This document shows, one piece after another, positions 38,115-48,555 of a DNA stretch of 64,000 nucleotides. The DNA is taken from positions 1-64,000 of the forward strand of contig RECU01000077.1 of assembly GCA_007693855.1 (NCBI GenBank), in the 5' to 3' direction. The position numbers were made by a program, and so were the translations under genes. Position 1 is the stretch's first letter. The number at the start of each line of letters is the position of its first letter. Under the pieces are notes generated by a model. It was not told where the DNA came from. It worked only from the letters and a program-made list of their open reading frames with translations, and did no database searches. This DNA is from Gammaproteobacteria bacterium (GTDB lineage: Bacteria > Pseudomonadota > Gammaproteobacteria > Steroidobacterales > PWYM01).

Positions 38115-39485
38115 TCAGCTCGCGCGGAAGGACTGGCCGTTGCGATTGCCGGCGATGCGCATGGCGATCTCCATGGCCTGCTCATAGTTCAGCCTGGGAT
38201 CGACCTGCGACTTGTATGCACGGGCCAGGTCTGCATCCTGCAGACCGCGCGCCCCCCCGGTGCACTCGGTGACATTTTCACCGGTGAGTTCGAGATGAAC
38301 GCCTCCCAGGTGGCTGCCATTGTCCTCGTGGAGCCGGAACGAGGCTTCCAGTTCGCCCAGGATGTTGTCGAATCGACGGGTCTTGAACCCCCCTGCCGTG
38401 CTCTCGGTATTGCCGTGCATCGGATCGCAGACCCACAGCACGTTGGCGCCGATGGCGCGGACCGCGCGGATCACCCGGGGCAGATGTTCCTCGACATGCT
38501 TGGCGCCAAATCGATGAATCAGCGTCAGTCGACCAGGCTCGTTCTGCGGGTTCAGCGCATGTACCAGGGCCTGCAGCCACTCGTCGTCCATGCCGGTGCC
38601 GATCTTCACGGACACCGGGTTGGAGATGCCACGGAAATACTCCACATGCGCACCGTCGATCGCCGCGGTCCGCATGCCGATCCACGGCCAGTGGGTCGAG
38701 AGGTTGTACCAGCGCTTGCGGTGGGCCAGGAAGCGGGTCTGGGCCTGCTCATAGGGCAGATGCAGACCCTCGTGCGAGGCGAAGAAGTCCACCCGGCGGG
38801 AATGATGCAGCGGGCGTCCGGAAATGGACTCGAGGAAATCCAGCGAGTCGGAAATCGACCGCACGATTTCATGGTACTCGCGGGCCAGCGGTGAGTGCTG
38901 AACCCAGTCGAGGTCCCAGTTCTCGGGATGGTGCAGATCCGCAAAGCCACCATCGATCAGCGCCCGCACGAAGTTCAGCGTGAGCGCTGCACGCTCATAA
39001 CCGCGGAGCAGGAGCTCGGGATCGGGCACGCGATCCTCGGGGGTGAAGGCGCTGCGGTTGACCAGGTCGCCCCGGTAGCTCGGCAGCGTGATGCCATCCC
39101 GGGTTTCGGTGTCGGCGGAACGTGGCTTGGCGTACTGTCCTGCCATGCGGCCCACCCGCACAACCGGCTTTTTCTGACCGTGCCAGATCACCAGGGACAT
39201 CTGCAGCAGGATCTTCAGTTTCTGGACGACATTCTCGGAACTGCATTCGTCGAAGCTCTCCGCGCAGTCGCCGCCCTGCAGGACGAACACCTCACCACGC
39301 TGGGCGGCAGCGACCTGGTTTTTCAGGTGCTCGACCTCCCACGAGGTGACCAGCGGTGGGAGCTGACTGAGGCGACCCAGCGCGGCTTCGACGGCGGTCT
39401 GATCAGGATACAGTGGCTGCTGCGCGGCGACGCGCGACTGCCAGGTTGCGGGGTGCCACTCGGTGGCCGATACAGGTCTACTCAT
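38115..39485 (-). CDS. 3-deoxy-7-phosphoheptulonate synthase, class II (plant-like)
   Basis: This enzyme condenses phosphoenolpyruvate and erythrose 4-phosphate, the first step of the shikimate pathway. At 456 residues it is the type II (AroA-II) form, not the about 350-residue E. coli AroFGH type. Diagnostic blocks are VLQGGDCAESFDECS, VVRVGRMAGQYAKPRS, SHEGLHLPYEQAQTR, WVCDPMHGNTESTAGGFKTR and GGVHLELTGENVTEC. The start is the ATG at 39485. It converges on rluE with a 4-base gap. Confidence 0.94.
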   Translation of the reverse strand: MSRPVSATEWHPATWQSRVAAQQPLYPDQTAVEAALGRLSQLPPLVTSWEVEHLKNQVAAAQRGEVFVLQGGDCAESFDECSSENVVQKLKILLQMSLVIWHGQKKPVVRVGRMAGQYAKPRSADTETRDGITLPSYRGDLVNRSAFTPEDRVPDPELLLRGYERAALTLNFVRALIDGGFADLHHPENWDLDWVQHSPLAREYHEIVRSISDSLDFLESISGRPLHHSRRVDFFASHEGLHLPYEQAQTRFLAHRKRWYNLSTHWPWIGMRTAAIDGAHVEYFRGISNPVSVKIGTGMDDEWLQALVHALNPQNEPGRLTLIHRFGAKHVEEHLPRVIRAVRAIGANVLWVCDPMHGNTESTAGGFKTRRFDNILGELEASFRLHEDNGSHLGGVHLELTGENVTECTGGARGLQDADLARAYKSQVDPRLNYEQAMEIAMRIAGNRNGQSFRAS

Positions 39486-39672
39486 AGTGGCGCGAATATG
39501 CCACAGGCCCTTGTCGCAGCGCAAAAAACCGTTCCAGTGGAAACTGCCTGCGCTGGCGCCAGCCGCGCACAATGGGCAGACTTGGTTTCATCGGTAACGA
39601 ATGAACTGGCAAAGCGCCCTGCGGGGCATGCCCTGCAGGCAGATCCCGCGACGGGTGCTCGAGGAGAGCCGT

Positions 39673-40833
39673 ATGCACCGCGTGTTGATTCTGGGCACCG
39701 GCAAGGTGGGCGCACTGATGGCCACCCTGCTGGTGGAGACCGGCGATTACCGTGTGAGCGTCGCCGATCACGACGGCGAGACCGCCAGCGCCCTGGTGGC
39801 GGGGTGGTCCGATGCCGAGGCTTACGCGCTGGATGCGTCGAGCCGGGACGCACTGGTAGCGCATCTGACCGCGTATCCGGTGGATGCTGTGCTCTCGGCC
39901 TTGCCGTTCCATCTCAACCCCACGGTTGCCGCGGCCGCGCGTGCCGCCGGGTGCCACTACTTCGACCTGACCGAAGACCTGGCCGTGACCCGTGCAGTGC
40001 GTCAACTCGCCGACGGCCAGAGCCGGGCCTTCGTGCCGCAATGCGGGCTCGCGCCGGGATTCATCAGCATCGTCGCCCACGCCCTGATGTCGCACTTTGA
40101 AACGCCTGGCATCGTGAAGCTGCGCGTGGGCGCCCTGCCCCAGCATCCCAATAACGTTTTGAAGTACTCGCTGAACTGGTCCACCGAAGGCCTGATCAAC
40201 GAGTACGCCAACCCTGGACAGGCGTTGATCGACGGCCAGCTCCGTGAAGTGCAGCCGCTCGAGGGACTCGAGGAGATCGAAATAGACGGTACCCGCTACG
40301 AGGCGTTCAACACCTCGGGCGGCCTTGGTTCCCTGGCGGAAAGCTACGCCGGGCGGGTCGAGCGCATGGACTACAAGACCATGCGTTACCCCGGACATTG
40401 TGAACAGATGCGCCTGTTGCTCAATGGCTTGAAGCTGCGGCACGACCGCGACACGCTCCTACGTATCCTTGAGAACGCGGTGCCACGCACGCTGCAGGAC
40501 GTCGTGGTGATATACGCCAGCGTCGAGGGCATCCAGCAGGGACGACTGGTCGAAGAGAATTACGTGAACAAAGTCTACCCACAGGTGATCGGCGGACGGT
40601 TGTGGTCGGCGATCCAGCTGACGACTGCTGCCGGTGTGTGCAGCGTGCTCGATATCGTGCTTGCCCGGCCTGAGGCCTACGAGGGGCTGGTGGTCATGGA
40701 GCGATTCGCGCTGGATGACATTCTGGAGAACCGTTTCGGGCGCGTGTTCGCCCACGGGGGCAGCAACGAGACGTCGGCCAGACTCGTGGCCGCCGGACGA
40801 ACCCTGCGCGCGGATGGCATGGCGCCGGGATGA
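39673..40833 (+). CDS. Saccharopine dehydrogenase-like oxidoreductase
   Basis: A 386-residue NAD(P)-dependent dehydrogenase with the Rossmann motif RVLILGTGKVGALMATLL at the start and DAVLSALPFHLNP after. FVPQCGLAPGF and NWSTEGLINEYANP are typical of the saccharopine dehydrogenase family. GAGGAG precedes the ATG at 39673. Bacterial members include lysine catabolic, carboxynorspermidine and lysine 6-dehydrogenases; no neighbouring gene points to one of these. It is divergent from the DAHP synthase gene. Confidence 0.85.
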   Translation: MHRVLILGTGKVGALMATLLVETGDYRVSVADHDGETASALVAGWSDAEAYALDASSRDALVAHLTAYPVDAVLSALPFHLNPTVAAAARAAGCHYFDLTEDLAVTRAVRQLADGQSRAFVPQCGLAPGFISIVAHALMSHFETPGIVKLRVGALPQHPNNVLKYSLNWSTEGLINEYANPGQALIDGQLREVQPLEGLEEIEIDGTRYEAFNTSGGLGSLAESYAGRVERMDYKTMRYPGHCEQMRLLLNGLKLRHDRDTLLRILENAVPRTLQDVVVIYASVEGIQQGRLVEENYVNKVYPQVIGGRLWSAIQLTTAAGVCSVLDIVLARPEAYEGLVVMERFALDDILENRFGRVFAHGGSNETSARLVAAGRTLRADGMAPG

Positions 40834-40906
40834 TTTTGCCGTTCGAGGCAGGGCGGTCGTCGCAGGCTGTTATGATCATGGACGTGCAGGTCGAGGGGGC
40901 AAGGAC

Positions 40907-42412
40907 GTGAAACTCAGACAGGCTATGGCACTGCTGGTCGCCCTGGTAGGCACCATACTGCTGCTGCTCGGCACCGGTGCCAGCGCTGGCGGTGGTGCGA
41001 TCGTCATCGAGGTCAAAGGTGCCATCGGTCCCGCCTCACGCGATTTCATTCGCCAGGGGCTGGAGCGTGCCCGCACCGATGGCGCCGAAGTCCTGATCAT
41101 CCAGCTCGATACCCCCGGCGGGCTGGATTCGTCGATGCGTGACATCATCCAGGACATCCTCCAGAGCCCGGTGCCGGTGGCCACCTGGGTGGCGCCCGAG
41201 GGGGGGCGTGCCGCCAGCGCGGGGACGTACATCCTGTATGCCAGCCATGTGGCGGCGATGGCGCCAGCGACCACCCTGGGCGCGGCGACGCCCGTCGCCA
41301 TTGGGGGGGCGCCTGGCGGCGAGCCGGAGCGTCCGCGCGAGCGTCCAGCCGACGACGCGGAGGACGCATCCTCCAGCGATCCCGCAAACGGTGAGGCTGG
41401 TGCCGAAGACACGTCAGGCGACGCCGATGCCAACGAGGGCACCGAGCCCGCGGCAGGCGCAGCCGACGACACGGCCGAGCCGCGGGCCAGAGACCGCCTG
41501 CGCCAGCCCCGCGGCAACGGAACGGCGCAGGAACGCAAGGCCGTGGAAGATGCCGTCGCCTACATCCGCAGCCTCGCCGAAAAGCGCGGGCGCAACGCCG
41601 ACTGGGCCGAGAGCGCGGTGCGCGATGCCGCGAGCCTCTCGTCCTCCGAAGCGCTGGAGCAGAACGTCATCGATCTCATCGCCATTTCGGTGGGCGACCT
41701 CCTGACCCAGATGGATGGCCGGGTGGTCGAAGTGGCTGGCGAGGACCGCACGCTGGCGACCAGTGGCCTGGCCGTCACGCGAATCGAGCCGGACTGGCGC
41801 ACCCGCCTGCTGGCCGTGATCACCGACCCGACCGTGGCCTACCTGCTGATGCTGGTGGGCATTTATGGCCTGCTGCTGGAAGGCTACAACCCCGGCGCGC
41901 TGGTGCCCGGGGTGGTGGGCGGTATCAGCCTGCTCCTCGCCCTCTTCGCCTTCCAGATCCTCCCGGTGAATTACGCGGGCCTGGCCTTGATCCTGTTGGG
42001 CGTTGCATTGATCGTGGCGGAGACCTTCGTGCCGAGTTTTGGCATCCTTGGCATAGGTGGCGTGGCGGCATTCACCGCCGGGTCGGTGATCCTGATGGAT
42101 TCCGACATCCCCGGGTTCGGCATCTCGTTGCCGCTGATCATCTCCATTGCCGGGGCCAGCGGGCTGGTGATGCTCGGCATTGCCCTGCTGGCGGCACGCA
42201 ACCGCTATTCGCCCGTGGTCAGCGGCAGCGAGGAGATGGTCGGTGCGATGGGCGAGGCACTCGAGGATTTCGAGGGCCGTGGACCGGTCTGGGTCCATGC
42301 AGAGCGCTGGACCGTCGTGGTCGACGGTGCCGTGCGCAAAGGCCAGACCGTGCGCATCACGGCAGTCGAAGGGCTGCACCTGGTGGGCGAACCCGTGGAA
42401 ACGCGCCGCTGA
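40907..42412 (+). CDS. NfeD-family membrane serine protease (ClpP-fold) with an acidic insertion
   Basis: A 501-residue protein with a signal peptide, a ClpP-fold protease domain, about four membrane helices and a C-terminal OB-fold NfeD domain. The catalytic Ser lies in GGRAASAGTY (residue 104), and the catalytic Lys is probably in QERKAVEDAVAYI (near 211). Between them, residues about 135-205 form a low-complexity acidic Glu/Asp/Ala/Pro stretch. The GTG at 40907 follows GAGGGGG. In archaea the homologue cleaves stomatin, and the stomatin-like gene follows here by 51 bases, the conserved nfeD-slipin pair. Confidence 0.88.
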   Translation: MKLRQAMALLVALVGTILLLLGTGASAGGGAIVIEVKGAIGPASRDFIRQGLERARTDGAEVLIIQLDTPGGLDSSMRDIIQDILQSPVPVATWVAPEGGRAASAGTYILYASHVAAMAPATTLGAATPVAIGGAPGGEPERPRERPADDAEDASSSDPANGEAGAEDTSGDADANEGTEPAAGAADDTAEPRARDRLRQPRGNGTAQERKAVEDAVAYIRSLAEKRGRNADWAESAVRDAASLSSSEALEQNVIDLIAISVGDLLTQMDGRVVEVAGEDRTLATSGLAVTRIEPDWRTRLLAVITDPTVAYLLMLVGIYGLLLEGYNPGALVPGVVGGISLLLALFAFQILPVNYAGLALILLGVALIVAETFVPSFGILGIGGVAAFTAGSVILMDSDIPGFGISLPLIISIAGASGLVMLGIALLAARNRYSPVVSGSEEMVGAMGEALEDFEGRGPVWVHAERWTVVVDGAVRKGQTVRITAVEGLHLVGEPVETRR

Positions 42413-42463
42413 CGCTCGTCAGCGGCGATCTGAATCGACAGCCACCGGAACAAGGAGATTCCC

Positions 42464-43246
42464 ATGCTGGACCTACCTGCTTACATGATCATCATTGCGC
42501 TCATCGCGCTTCTGCTGTTCAACATGTTCCGCATTCTCAAGGAGTACGAACGAGGCGTTATTTTCTTCCTGGGCCGCTTCTACAAGGTCAAGGGGCCTGG
42601 TCTGATCATCCTGATTCCCGGCGTGCAGAAGATGGAGCGGGTCGATCTGCGCACCATCGTGCTCGACGTGCCCACGCAGGATGTCATCTCGCGCGATAAC
42701 GTCTCGGTGAAGGTCAGTGCGGTCATCTATTTCCGCGTCATGGATGCGCAGAAAGCCGTGATTCAGGTCGAGAATCGGGTCGAGGCGACCAGTCAGCTGG
42801 CGCAGACCACGCTGCGCTCGGTGCTCGGGCGCCACGAGCTCGACGACATGCTCGCCGAGCGCGATAAGCTGAACGCCGACATCCAGGAAATCCTGGACAA
42901 GTCCACCGAGGCCTGGGGCATCAAGGTGGCGAACGTCGAGATCAAACACGTTGACCTCGAGCAGAGCATGATCCGCGCCATTGCCGCGCAGGCCGAGGCC
43001 GAGCGCTCACGTCGGGCCAAGATCATCCACGCCGAAGGCGAGCAGCAGGCGTCCGAACGTCTTGCCGAAGCCGCCAAGATGCTGTCCTCGCAGCCCTCGG
43101 CGCTGACGCTGCGCTACCTGCAGACCCTGACTGAAGTCGCGCGCGATCAGAACTCGACAATCATCTTCCCGCTGCCCATGGATGTGATCCGACCGTTCAT
43201 GGAAATCGCGAAAAAGGTCGGCGAAGGCAAGGATCACACGGGTTGA
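42464..43246 (+). CDS. Slipin (stomatin-like SPFH-domain protein)
   Basis: A 260-residue membrane-associated scaffold. It has an N-terminal hydrophobic hairpin ([16 protein letters not shown]), then the SPFH domain with [20 protein letters not shown] and [20 protein letters not shown] coiled-coil rich in Ala/Glu ([19 protein letters not shown]) follows. It is the usual partner of NfeD and probably organises membrane microdomains or proteolysis. AAGGAG precedes the ATG. It converges on hrpA with a 13-base gap that has no obvious terminator. Confidence 0.94.
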   Translation: MLDLPAYMIIIALIALLLFNMFRILKEYERGVIFFLGRFYKVKGPGLIILIPGVQKMERVDLRTIVLDVPTQDVISRDNVSVKVSAVIYFRVMDAQKAVIQVENRVEATSQLAQTTLRSVLGRHELDDMLAERDKLNADIQEILDKSTEAWGIKVANVEIKHVDLEQSMIRAIAAQAEAERSRRAKIIHAEGEQQASERLAEAAKMLSSQPSALTLRYLQTLTEVARDQNSTIIFPLPMDVIRPFMEIAKKVGEGKDHTG

Positions 43247-43259
43247 GGCCCGTCGTGAG

Positions 43260-46200
43260 TCAGGACACGGCTGCGGCTGACCCGGTCAGTCGCAGCCAGT
43301 GTTCATCCAGGCGACGGGCGGAGACCCTGATGACCGTACCAAGCTGCTGAGCGTAGAGCGAGACAGCGAGCTCCTCGATCAGCCAGGCGTATTCCTCGAC
43401 GTGAACGGCGTGTTCGGCTGGCCTCGTCGCCCGCGTCCGCCACTGCGCCAGGCGCTCCCGGTGACGTTCGAGTTCAGCCGCGTAGTCCGCATCCCGCGGA
43501 TGGCCATGCAGCAGTTTGTCGGCGCGGATCGACGCTGCCCGCAGATACACGGGCAGTCGCTCGCGCCAGCGTCGCGGCGTCTCCCGCAACATCCGCGGAT
43601 GCACCAGCCGCGCGGCCTGCTGGCGGATCTGCGCTCCGGCAAGGGTCGGCAGTGTCGCTTGCGCCAGCTGTGCCTGCAGACGGCTGTGCAACTCGAGGAT
43701 TTCCAAGAGGGTGTCCGAGACGGCCTCCGAGGCGGGCATGAGCCTAGGGGCGGCGTCCGTTGCCCGGGCCTCGAACTGCGCCCGGTCCCGGGGCAGGCGG
43801 CCCGCTTCAGGCAGCATGACGTCAGCAAACGTCGCTGCCGTGACCTCCTCCAGCAGCTCCGCCAGCGTCCCGATGGCGCGCCAATGCAGCAGCACGCGCC
43901 GGTTTCGGCGCAACTGCTGCTCGATACTTCGCCGCTGGGCAGGAAACCTGAGCATCGCCAGGCGCAGGAAGCCCCCGCGACTGGCCTGCTCGGCGGCGCC
44001 CGCGGTTTCCAGGAGTCTGAGCGATATGCTGTTGCCGCGGTCCAGCAGGGCCGGGTATAGCGTCACCGACAGTGGGCCCTGTCGCACGCGCTGGCGTTCC
44101 GGCAGCTCACCGAAGTCCCACTGGCGCACACCGTCACGCTCGAATGCCGCCAGCGGTTGGCGACGCTCGGCCCGGGCCGGGGCGAAGCGCGCCTGCAGCG
44201 CGGCCAGGTCACGCCCCACGCCGAGGGTCTCGCCAGCGGCGTCGAGTACCCGCACGCGCATGCTGGCCTCCGCCTCCAGGCCCTCTGGCCAGCGATGCGG
44301 ATCAGGTCGGAACCCGTGGCGTGTTTCGAGTTCACCCGCCAGCCAGGCCTCCAGCGACGTGCCACTCGCGTCGAAGCCCGGCGCGACGCGCGCCAGCGCA
44401 GCCGCCGTGTCCGGCACGGGCACCACGGCACGGCGCCACGCTTTCGGCAGCCGACGCAGCAGCGCGGCGATACGCAGGGCCCGGTAGCCTGGCACCAGCC
44501 AGCTCAGCCGCGCCGGGTCGAGGGCCGGCAGCAGCAGGATCGGCACGGCCAGTGTGATGCCGTCGTCTTCCGCCCCGGGTTCGAAGCGATACTCCAGCGC
44601 AAGCTGATTGCCGTCAATCTCAAGGACGTCGGGGAACGCCCCCGGATCGATCCCGGCGGGATCGCGCAGGGCCAGCTCTGTGATCTCGAGGCGCAGTCGC
44701 TGCTCGGCATCGGGTTCACGCGCCAGCCAGCGAGCCAGGCTGCGGGCATCGCTGACGCTCGCAGGCAGGCGCTCGTCGTAGAGCGCGGCATGCGCGGCAT
44801 CACCGAGGACCAGGTCGCGCCGCCTGCTGCGGGTTTCGAGCGCCTCGAGCCGGTGCAGGTGGCGCCAGTTGGCCTCGATGACGCGGGGTGCGCGACGCAG
44901 TTGCCGGCCTGCCAGCGCGTCCTGGATGAACAGCGCGCGCGCGGCTTCCGGATCGTGCGGCGCCAGCGGGACGCGGCGGCCTGCAGCCAGTGTCAGACCC
45001 CAGAGGCTGGCCTGCTCGTGACACAGGACCCGACCGCTGCCGGCATCGAAGAATGCGCCCTCATGGCGACGGCGGACCAGCGGCCCGGCAGCCGCCTCGA
45101 TCCACGCTGGCGTGACCCGCGCCACCGTGGCCGCATACACGCGGGAAGTCTCGATCAGTTCTGCCGCCATGATCCATCCCGGAGGTCGGGTTCTGAGCGC
45201 CGACCCCGGGAACAGCTGCAGGCGGCTACCCCGCGCGCCCAGGTAGTGTCGGCCCTGGTCGCGCCGCGCCACCAGGCTGACCAGCCCGGCGAGCAGCGCA
45301 CGATGGATCGCCGCGTAGTCTGCAACTTCGCGGGCCACCCGCAATTGCAGCGCCCGACAATGCTCGGCGAGTTGCAGATGCAGTTCCTGCCATTCGCGGG
45401 CGCGTCGCCAGGAGATGAAATTCTCGCGGCACCAGCGCCGCGCGCCTTTCTGGCCCGCGGCCTTTTCCTGCGCGCGCAGCGTCTGCCAGAGGTTCAGGTA
45501 GAACAGGAAATCCGAACGCGGATCCGCCAGTGCGCCATGGCAGGCATCCGCCTGCTCGGTGTGCTCCGGCGGGCGCTCGCGGGGATCCTGTATGGCCAGG
45601 GCCGCGACAATGACGAGCACCTCGCGCAGTGACCCGAGACGCCCGGCCTCCAGCAGCATTCTTGCCAGCCTGGGATCGACCGGTAACCGCGCCATGCTGC
45701 GGCCGAGATCGCTGATCCGCGCATCACCGTCGAGGGCACCGAGCTCTTCGAGCACCTGGTAGCCGTCGCGGACCGTGGCCAGCGGCGGGGGCTCGAGGAA
45801 CGGGAAAGCCTCGGGCGCGCCCAGTCCCAGCGAGCTCATCTGCAGGATCACCGCCGCGAGGTTGGTGCGCAGGATCTCGCTGTCGGGCTGTGGTGGTCGG
45901 GCCGCGAAGTCCTCGGCGGAATACAGGCGCACACACAGGCCGGGGGCCAGACGACCGCAGCGCCCCTTGCGCTGGTCGGCAGACGCCTGCGAGATGGGTT
46001 CCACTGGCAGCCGCTGGATTTTCGAGCGTGGACTGTAACGGCTGATACGCGCGGTACCGCTGTCGATCACGTAACGGATGCGCGGCACCGTCAACGAGGT
46101 CTCCGCGACGTTGGTCGCCAGCACAATCCGCGGTGCCTGGGTGGGGTGGAAGACGAGATCCTGACGCCCGCCCGGCAGGCGCCCGTACAGCGGCAGGATC

Positions 46201-47156
46201 TGGAAGCCGCGCGGTCCGTCGCGCCGCAGGGCGCGCTCGGTGTCGCGAATCAACCGCTCGCCTGGCAGAAACACCAGCATGTCGCGGTGGCCGCCACCGC
46301 CGAGATCCTCCAGGGGGCGGGCCGCAAGACGACACGCGGTCGCCACCACGTGCTCCACGAGCTCGGTGTCCTCGGCGGGCGGGTCGTACTCGACCTCCAC
46401 CGGGTAGCTGCGCCCCGCCACCTCGAGGATGGGTGCATCGTCGAAGTGGCGGGAAAAACGCTGCGGATCGATGGTCGCGGAGGTGATGATCACCCGCAGC
46501 TCGGGGCGCTGGGGGAGCAGCGTCTTGAGGTAGCCGAGCAGGAAGTCGATGTTCAGGCTGCGCTCGTGCGCCTCGTCGATGATCAGCGTGTCATAGGCGA
46601 GCAGCTGCGGATCATGGCGGATCTCGGCGAGCAGGATGCCGTCGGTCATGAGCTTGACCAGGGTGGCATCAGCGGTCTCGTCGGTGAACCGGACCTTGTA
46701 GCCGACCTGGGCACCGAGTGACGTCGCCGTCTCCTCCGCCAGGCGTGCGGCCACCGCGCGGGCCGCAATCCGCCGCGGCTGAGTGTGGCCGATCATGCCG
46801 CGCACGCCGCGGCCAGCGGCCAGACAGATTTTTGGCAGCTGCGTGGTCTTGCCGGAGCCCGTGTCCCCGCAGACGATGATCACCTGGTGGGCGGCGAGCG
46901 CCGCGGCGATCCGCTCACGGGCGCCACTGACCGGCAGCTCTGGCGGATACTCAAGCACGGGGACGCTGGCCGCGCGCGCGGCCATGACGCGCGCTGCGGT
47001 GTCGATCGCTTCGGCCGCACGTGCCAGCAGCCGATCGGCCGGTTGGCCAGCCGCCTGCCGGCGGGCTGCCCGCGTCAACCAGGTCTCGACCTGCGCGACG
47101 TCGCGCAGCGGCAGCGTGTCGAGGCGGCCGCGCAGCGCGTCGATGCTCACATCCAT
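43260..47156 (-). CDS. hrpA: ATP-dependent RNA helicase HrpA
   Basis: A 1298-residue DEAH-box helicase that unwinds RNA and in E. coli rescues stalled ribosomes. Motif I is GDTGSGKTTQLPK, motif II LIIDEAHERSLN, motif III TSATID, motif V VLATNVAETSLTVP and motif VI QRKGRCGRLAPG. HA2/ratchet, OB-fold and the long HrpA-specific C-terminal region follow, matching E. coli HrpA in length. The start is the ATG at 47156, 7 bases after the histidine-kinase stop, so it probably belongs to the phoPQ-like transcript. Confidence 0.96.
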   Translation of the reverse strand: MDVSIDALRGRLDTLPLRDVAQVETWLTRAARRQAAGQPADRLLARAAEAIDTAARVMAARAASVPVLEYPPELPVSGARERIAAALAAHQVIIVCGDTGSGKTTQLPKICLAAGRGVRGMIGHTQPRRIAARAVAARLAEETATSLGAQVGYKVRFTDETADATLVKLMTDGILLAEIRHDPQLLAYDTLIIDEAHERSLNIDFLLGYLKTLLPQRPELRVIITSATIDPQRFSRHFDDAPILEVAGRSYPVEVEYDPPAEDTELVEHVVATACRLAARPLEDLGGGGHRDMLVFLPGERLIRDTERALRRDGPRGFQILPLYGRLPGGRQDLVFHPTQAPRIVLATNVAETSLTVPRIRYVIDSGTARISRYSPRSKIQRLPVEPISQASADQRKGRCGRLAPGLCVRLYSAEDFAARPPQPDSEILRTNLAAVILQMSSLGLGAPEAFPFLEPPPLATVRDGYQVLEELGALDGDARISDLGRSMARLPVDPRLARMLLEAGRLGSLREVLVIVAALAIQDPRERPPEHTEQADACHGALADPRSDFLFYLNLWQTLRAQEKAAGQKGARRWCRENFISWRRAREWQELHLQLAEHCRALQLRVAREVADYAAIHRALLAGLVSLVARRDQGRHYLGARGSRLQLFPGSALRTRPPGWIMAAELIETSRVYAATVARVTPAWIEAAAGPLVRRRHEGAFFDAGSGRVLCHEQASLWGLTLAAGRRVPLAPHDPEAARALFIQDALAGRQLRRAPRVIEANWRHLHRLEALETRSRRRDLVLGDAAHAALYDERLPASVSDARSLARWLAREPDAEQRLRLEITELALRDPAGIDPGAFPDVLEIDGNQLALEYRFEPGAEDDGITLAVPILLLPALDPARLSWLVPGYRALRIAALLRRLPKAWRRAVVPVPDTAAALARVAPGFDASGTSLEAWLAGELETRHGFRPDPHRWPEGLEAEASMRVRVLDAAGETLGVGRDLAALQARFAPARAERRQPLAAFERDGVRQWDFGELPERQRVRQGPLSVTLYPALLDRGNSISLRLLETAGAAEQASRGGFLRLAMLRFPAQRRSIEQQLRRNRRVLLHWRAIGTLAELLEEVTAATFADVMLPEAGRLPRDRAQFEARATDAAPRLMPASEAVSDTLLEILELHSRLQAQLAQATLPTLAGAQIRQQAARLVHPRMLRETPRRWRERLPVYLRAASIRADKLLHGHPRDADYAAELERHRERLAQWRTRATRPAEHAVHVEEYAWLIEELAVSLYAQQLGTVIRVSARRLDEHWLRLTGSAAAVS

Positions 47157-47163
47157 GATGGCC

Positions 47164-48555
47164 TCAGCGAGAGACGGGCAAAGACACCCTGATGAGGGCG
47201 CCGCCGAGCGCACTTCGCCCGATCTCCATGTGCCCCCCGTAGCCCTCAACGATATCACTGACGACGGCAAGCCCGATGCCCTGCCCCGGCAGGCTCTCGT
47301 CCAGACGCATGCCGCGGGTACGGGCAGCGTCGACCTGCGCGGGATCCAGACCCGCGCCATCGTCCTCGACGCGCAGGTCCAGGGCCTGTTCGCCTGGGCG
47401 CGACGAGATGAGCTCTGCGGTCACGGTGACCTTCTGGTGACCGTATTTCCAGGCATTGTCGAGCAGGTTGCCCAGCAGTTCCTGCAGGTCGCCCTCTTCC
47501 CCCTGGAACACGGCATCCGGCGCGATCTCGCGCTGGACCTCGACCTGTCGTTCCCGATACACCTTGGCCAGACTCTCGAGCAGGTCCTCGACGACCGGCG
47601 CGACCGGCAGCGTCCGCGTGCCCGCTGCGCGTCCGGTGAAGGCTTCTGCCCGCTTGAGTTGATGGCCGATGATCCGGTCCATGCGGGTAATCCCGTCCGA
47701 GAGTTCGCGGCGCAGTCCGGGCTCGACCCGCCCGGCCAGCGTTGCCTGCATCGCCGCCAGAGGGGTTTTCAGACTATGCGCGAGGTTCGCCAGGCTGTCG
47801 CGGTAGCGCTGTTGGCGGCCGCGCTCACGCCCCAGCAGGGCGTTGAGGTTCCGCGCCACGCCCGCCAGTTCCGCCGGCTGTCCGGAGGACAGTGCCTCGC
47901 GCCTGCCCTGCTCGATCTCGCCGATCTCCCGCTCGATCCGTCCCAAGGGTCGCAGCACATGGCGAAGCACCAGTGACAGCAGCACCAGCGTGGCCAGCGT
48001 GAGGCCCGTGAACCAGCTGATGAGGCCGACACGGAAGCCGCGCTGCTGGGCCCGGTAGGGCTCCAGACTCTGACTCACGACAAACGTGAACGCCCGACTG
48101 CTGCCGTCATCGAATTCCCAGTTGACCGTTACCTGCCGTTCGACACGGCCGGCGGCATTCTCGTGACGCTGCCGTTGCTGGCGGACGCCAGGCGGGCCGG
48201 CCGCCACCGCGTCGGTATCGACCAGATCGACGGCCGAGGGCGATCGCCACAGCGTCGCGCCGTCCGCAGCGCGGATTTCTCCGTACAGCCCCGAGGCCGG
48301 CAGGGCCATGCGCCGGTCCGGGGGCGTGGGGACCGTCAACTGCATGCCGGCCTCGTCGGGCTCGGCTGCAGCCATCAGGGCAATCAGCTGGGCCTCCAGC
48401 ACTTCTGCCCGGGCGCGGGCAAGACTGGCGCTCAGGCTCCACTCCAGCGCGGCCACGGTGGCCGCGAAAAAGGCCAGCAGGAGCACGCCGAGCGACAGCA
48501 GGACCCTCAGTCGCAGCGAACCGCGAGACCCTGCAACAGGCTCAGCCGGCGTCAT
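47164..48555 (-). CDS. phoQ: PhoQ-like sensor histidine kinase
   Basis: A 463-residue inner-membrane kinase. TM1 is at about residues 17-37 and TM2 at about 175-197, enclosing a periplasmic domain of about 135 residues. A HAMP linker (RPLGRIEREIGEIEQG) and the phosphoacceptor LANLAHSLKTPLAAMQ (His260) follow, very like PhoQ's HSLKTPLAVLQ. The ATPase domain has LLDNAWKYG and GQGIGLAVV. The periplasmic acidic cluster of E. coli PhoQ is not seen, only scattered Asp/Glu (NWEFDDGSS), so divalent-cation sensing is uncertain. The start overlaps the regulator gene by 14 bases. Confidence 0.85.
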   Translation of the reverse strand: MTPAEPVAGSRGSLRLRVLLSLGVLLLAFFAATVAALEWSLSASLARARAEVLEAQLIALMAAAEPDEAGMQLTVPTPPDRRMALPASGLYGEIRAADGATLWRSPSAVDLVDTDAVAAGPPGVRQQRQRHENAAGRVERQVTVNWEFDDGSSRAFTFVVSQSLEPYRAQQRGFRVGLISWFTGLTLATLVLLSLVLRHVLRPLGRIEREIGEIEQGRREALSSGQPAELAGVARNLNALLGRERGRQQRYRDSLANLAHSLKTPLAAMQATLAGRVEPGLRRELSDGITRMDRIIGHQLKRAEAFTGRAAGTRTLPVAPVVEDLLESLAKVYRERQVEVQREIAPDAVFQGEEGDLQELLGNLLDNAWKYGHQKVTVTAELISSRPGEQALDLRVEDDGAGLDPAQVDAARTRGMRLDESLPGQGIGLAVVSDIVEGYGGHMEIGRSALGGALIRVSLPVSR

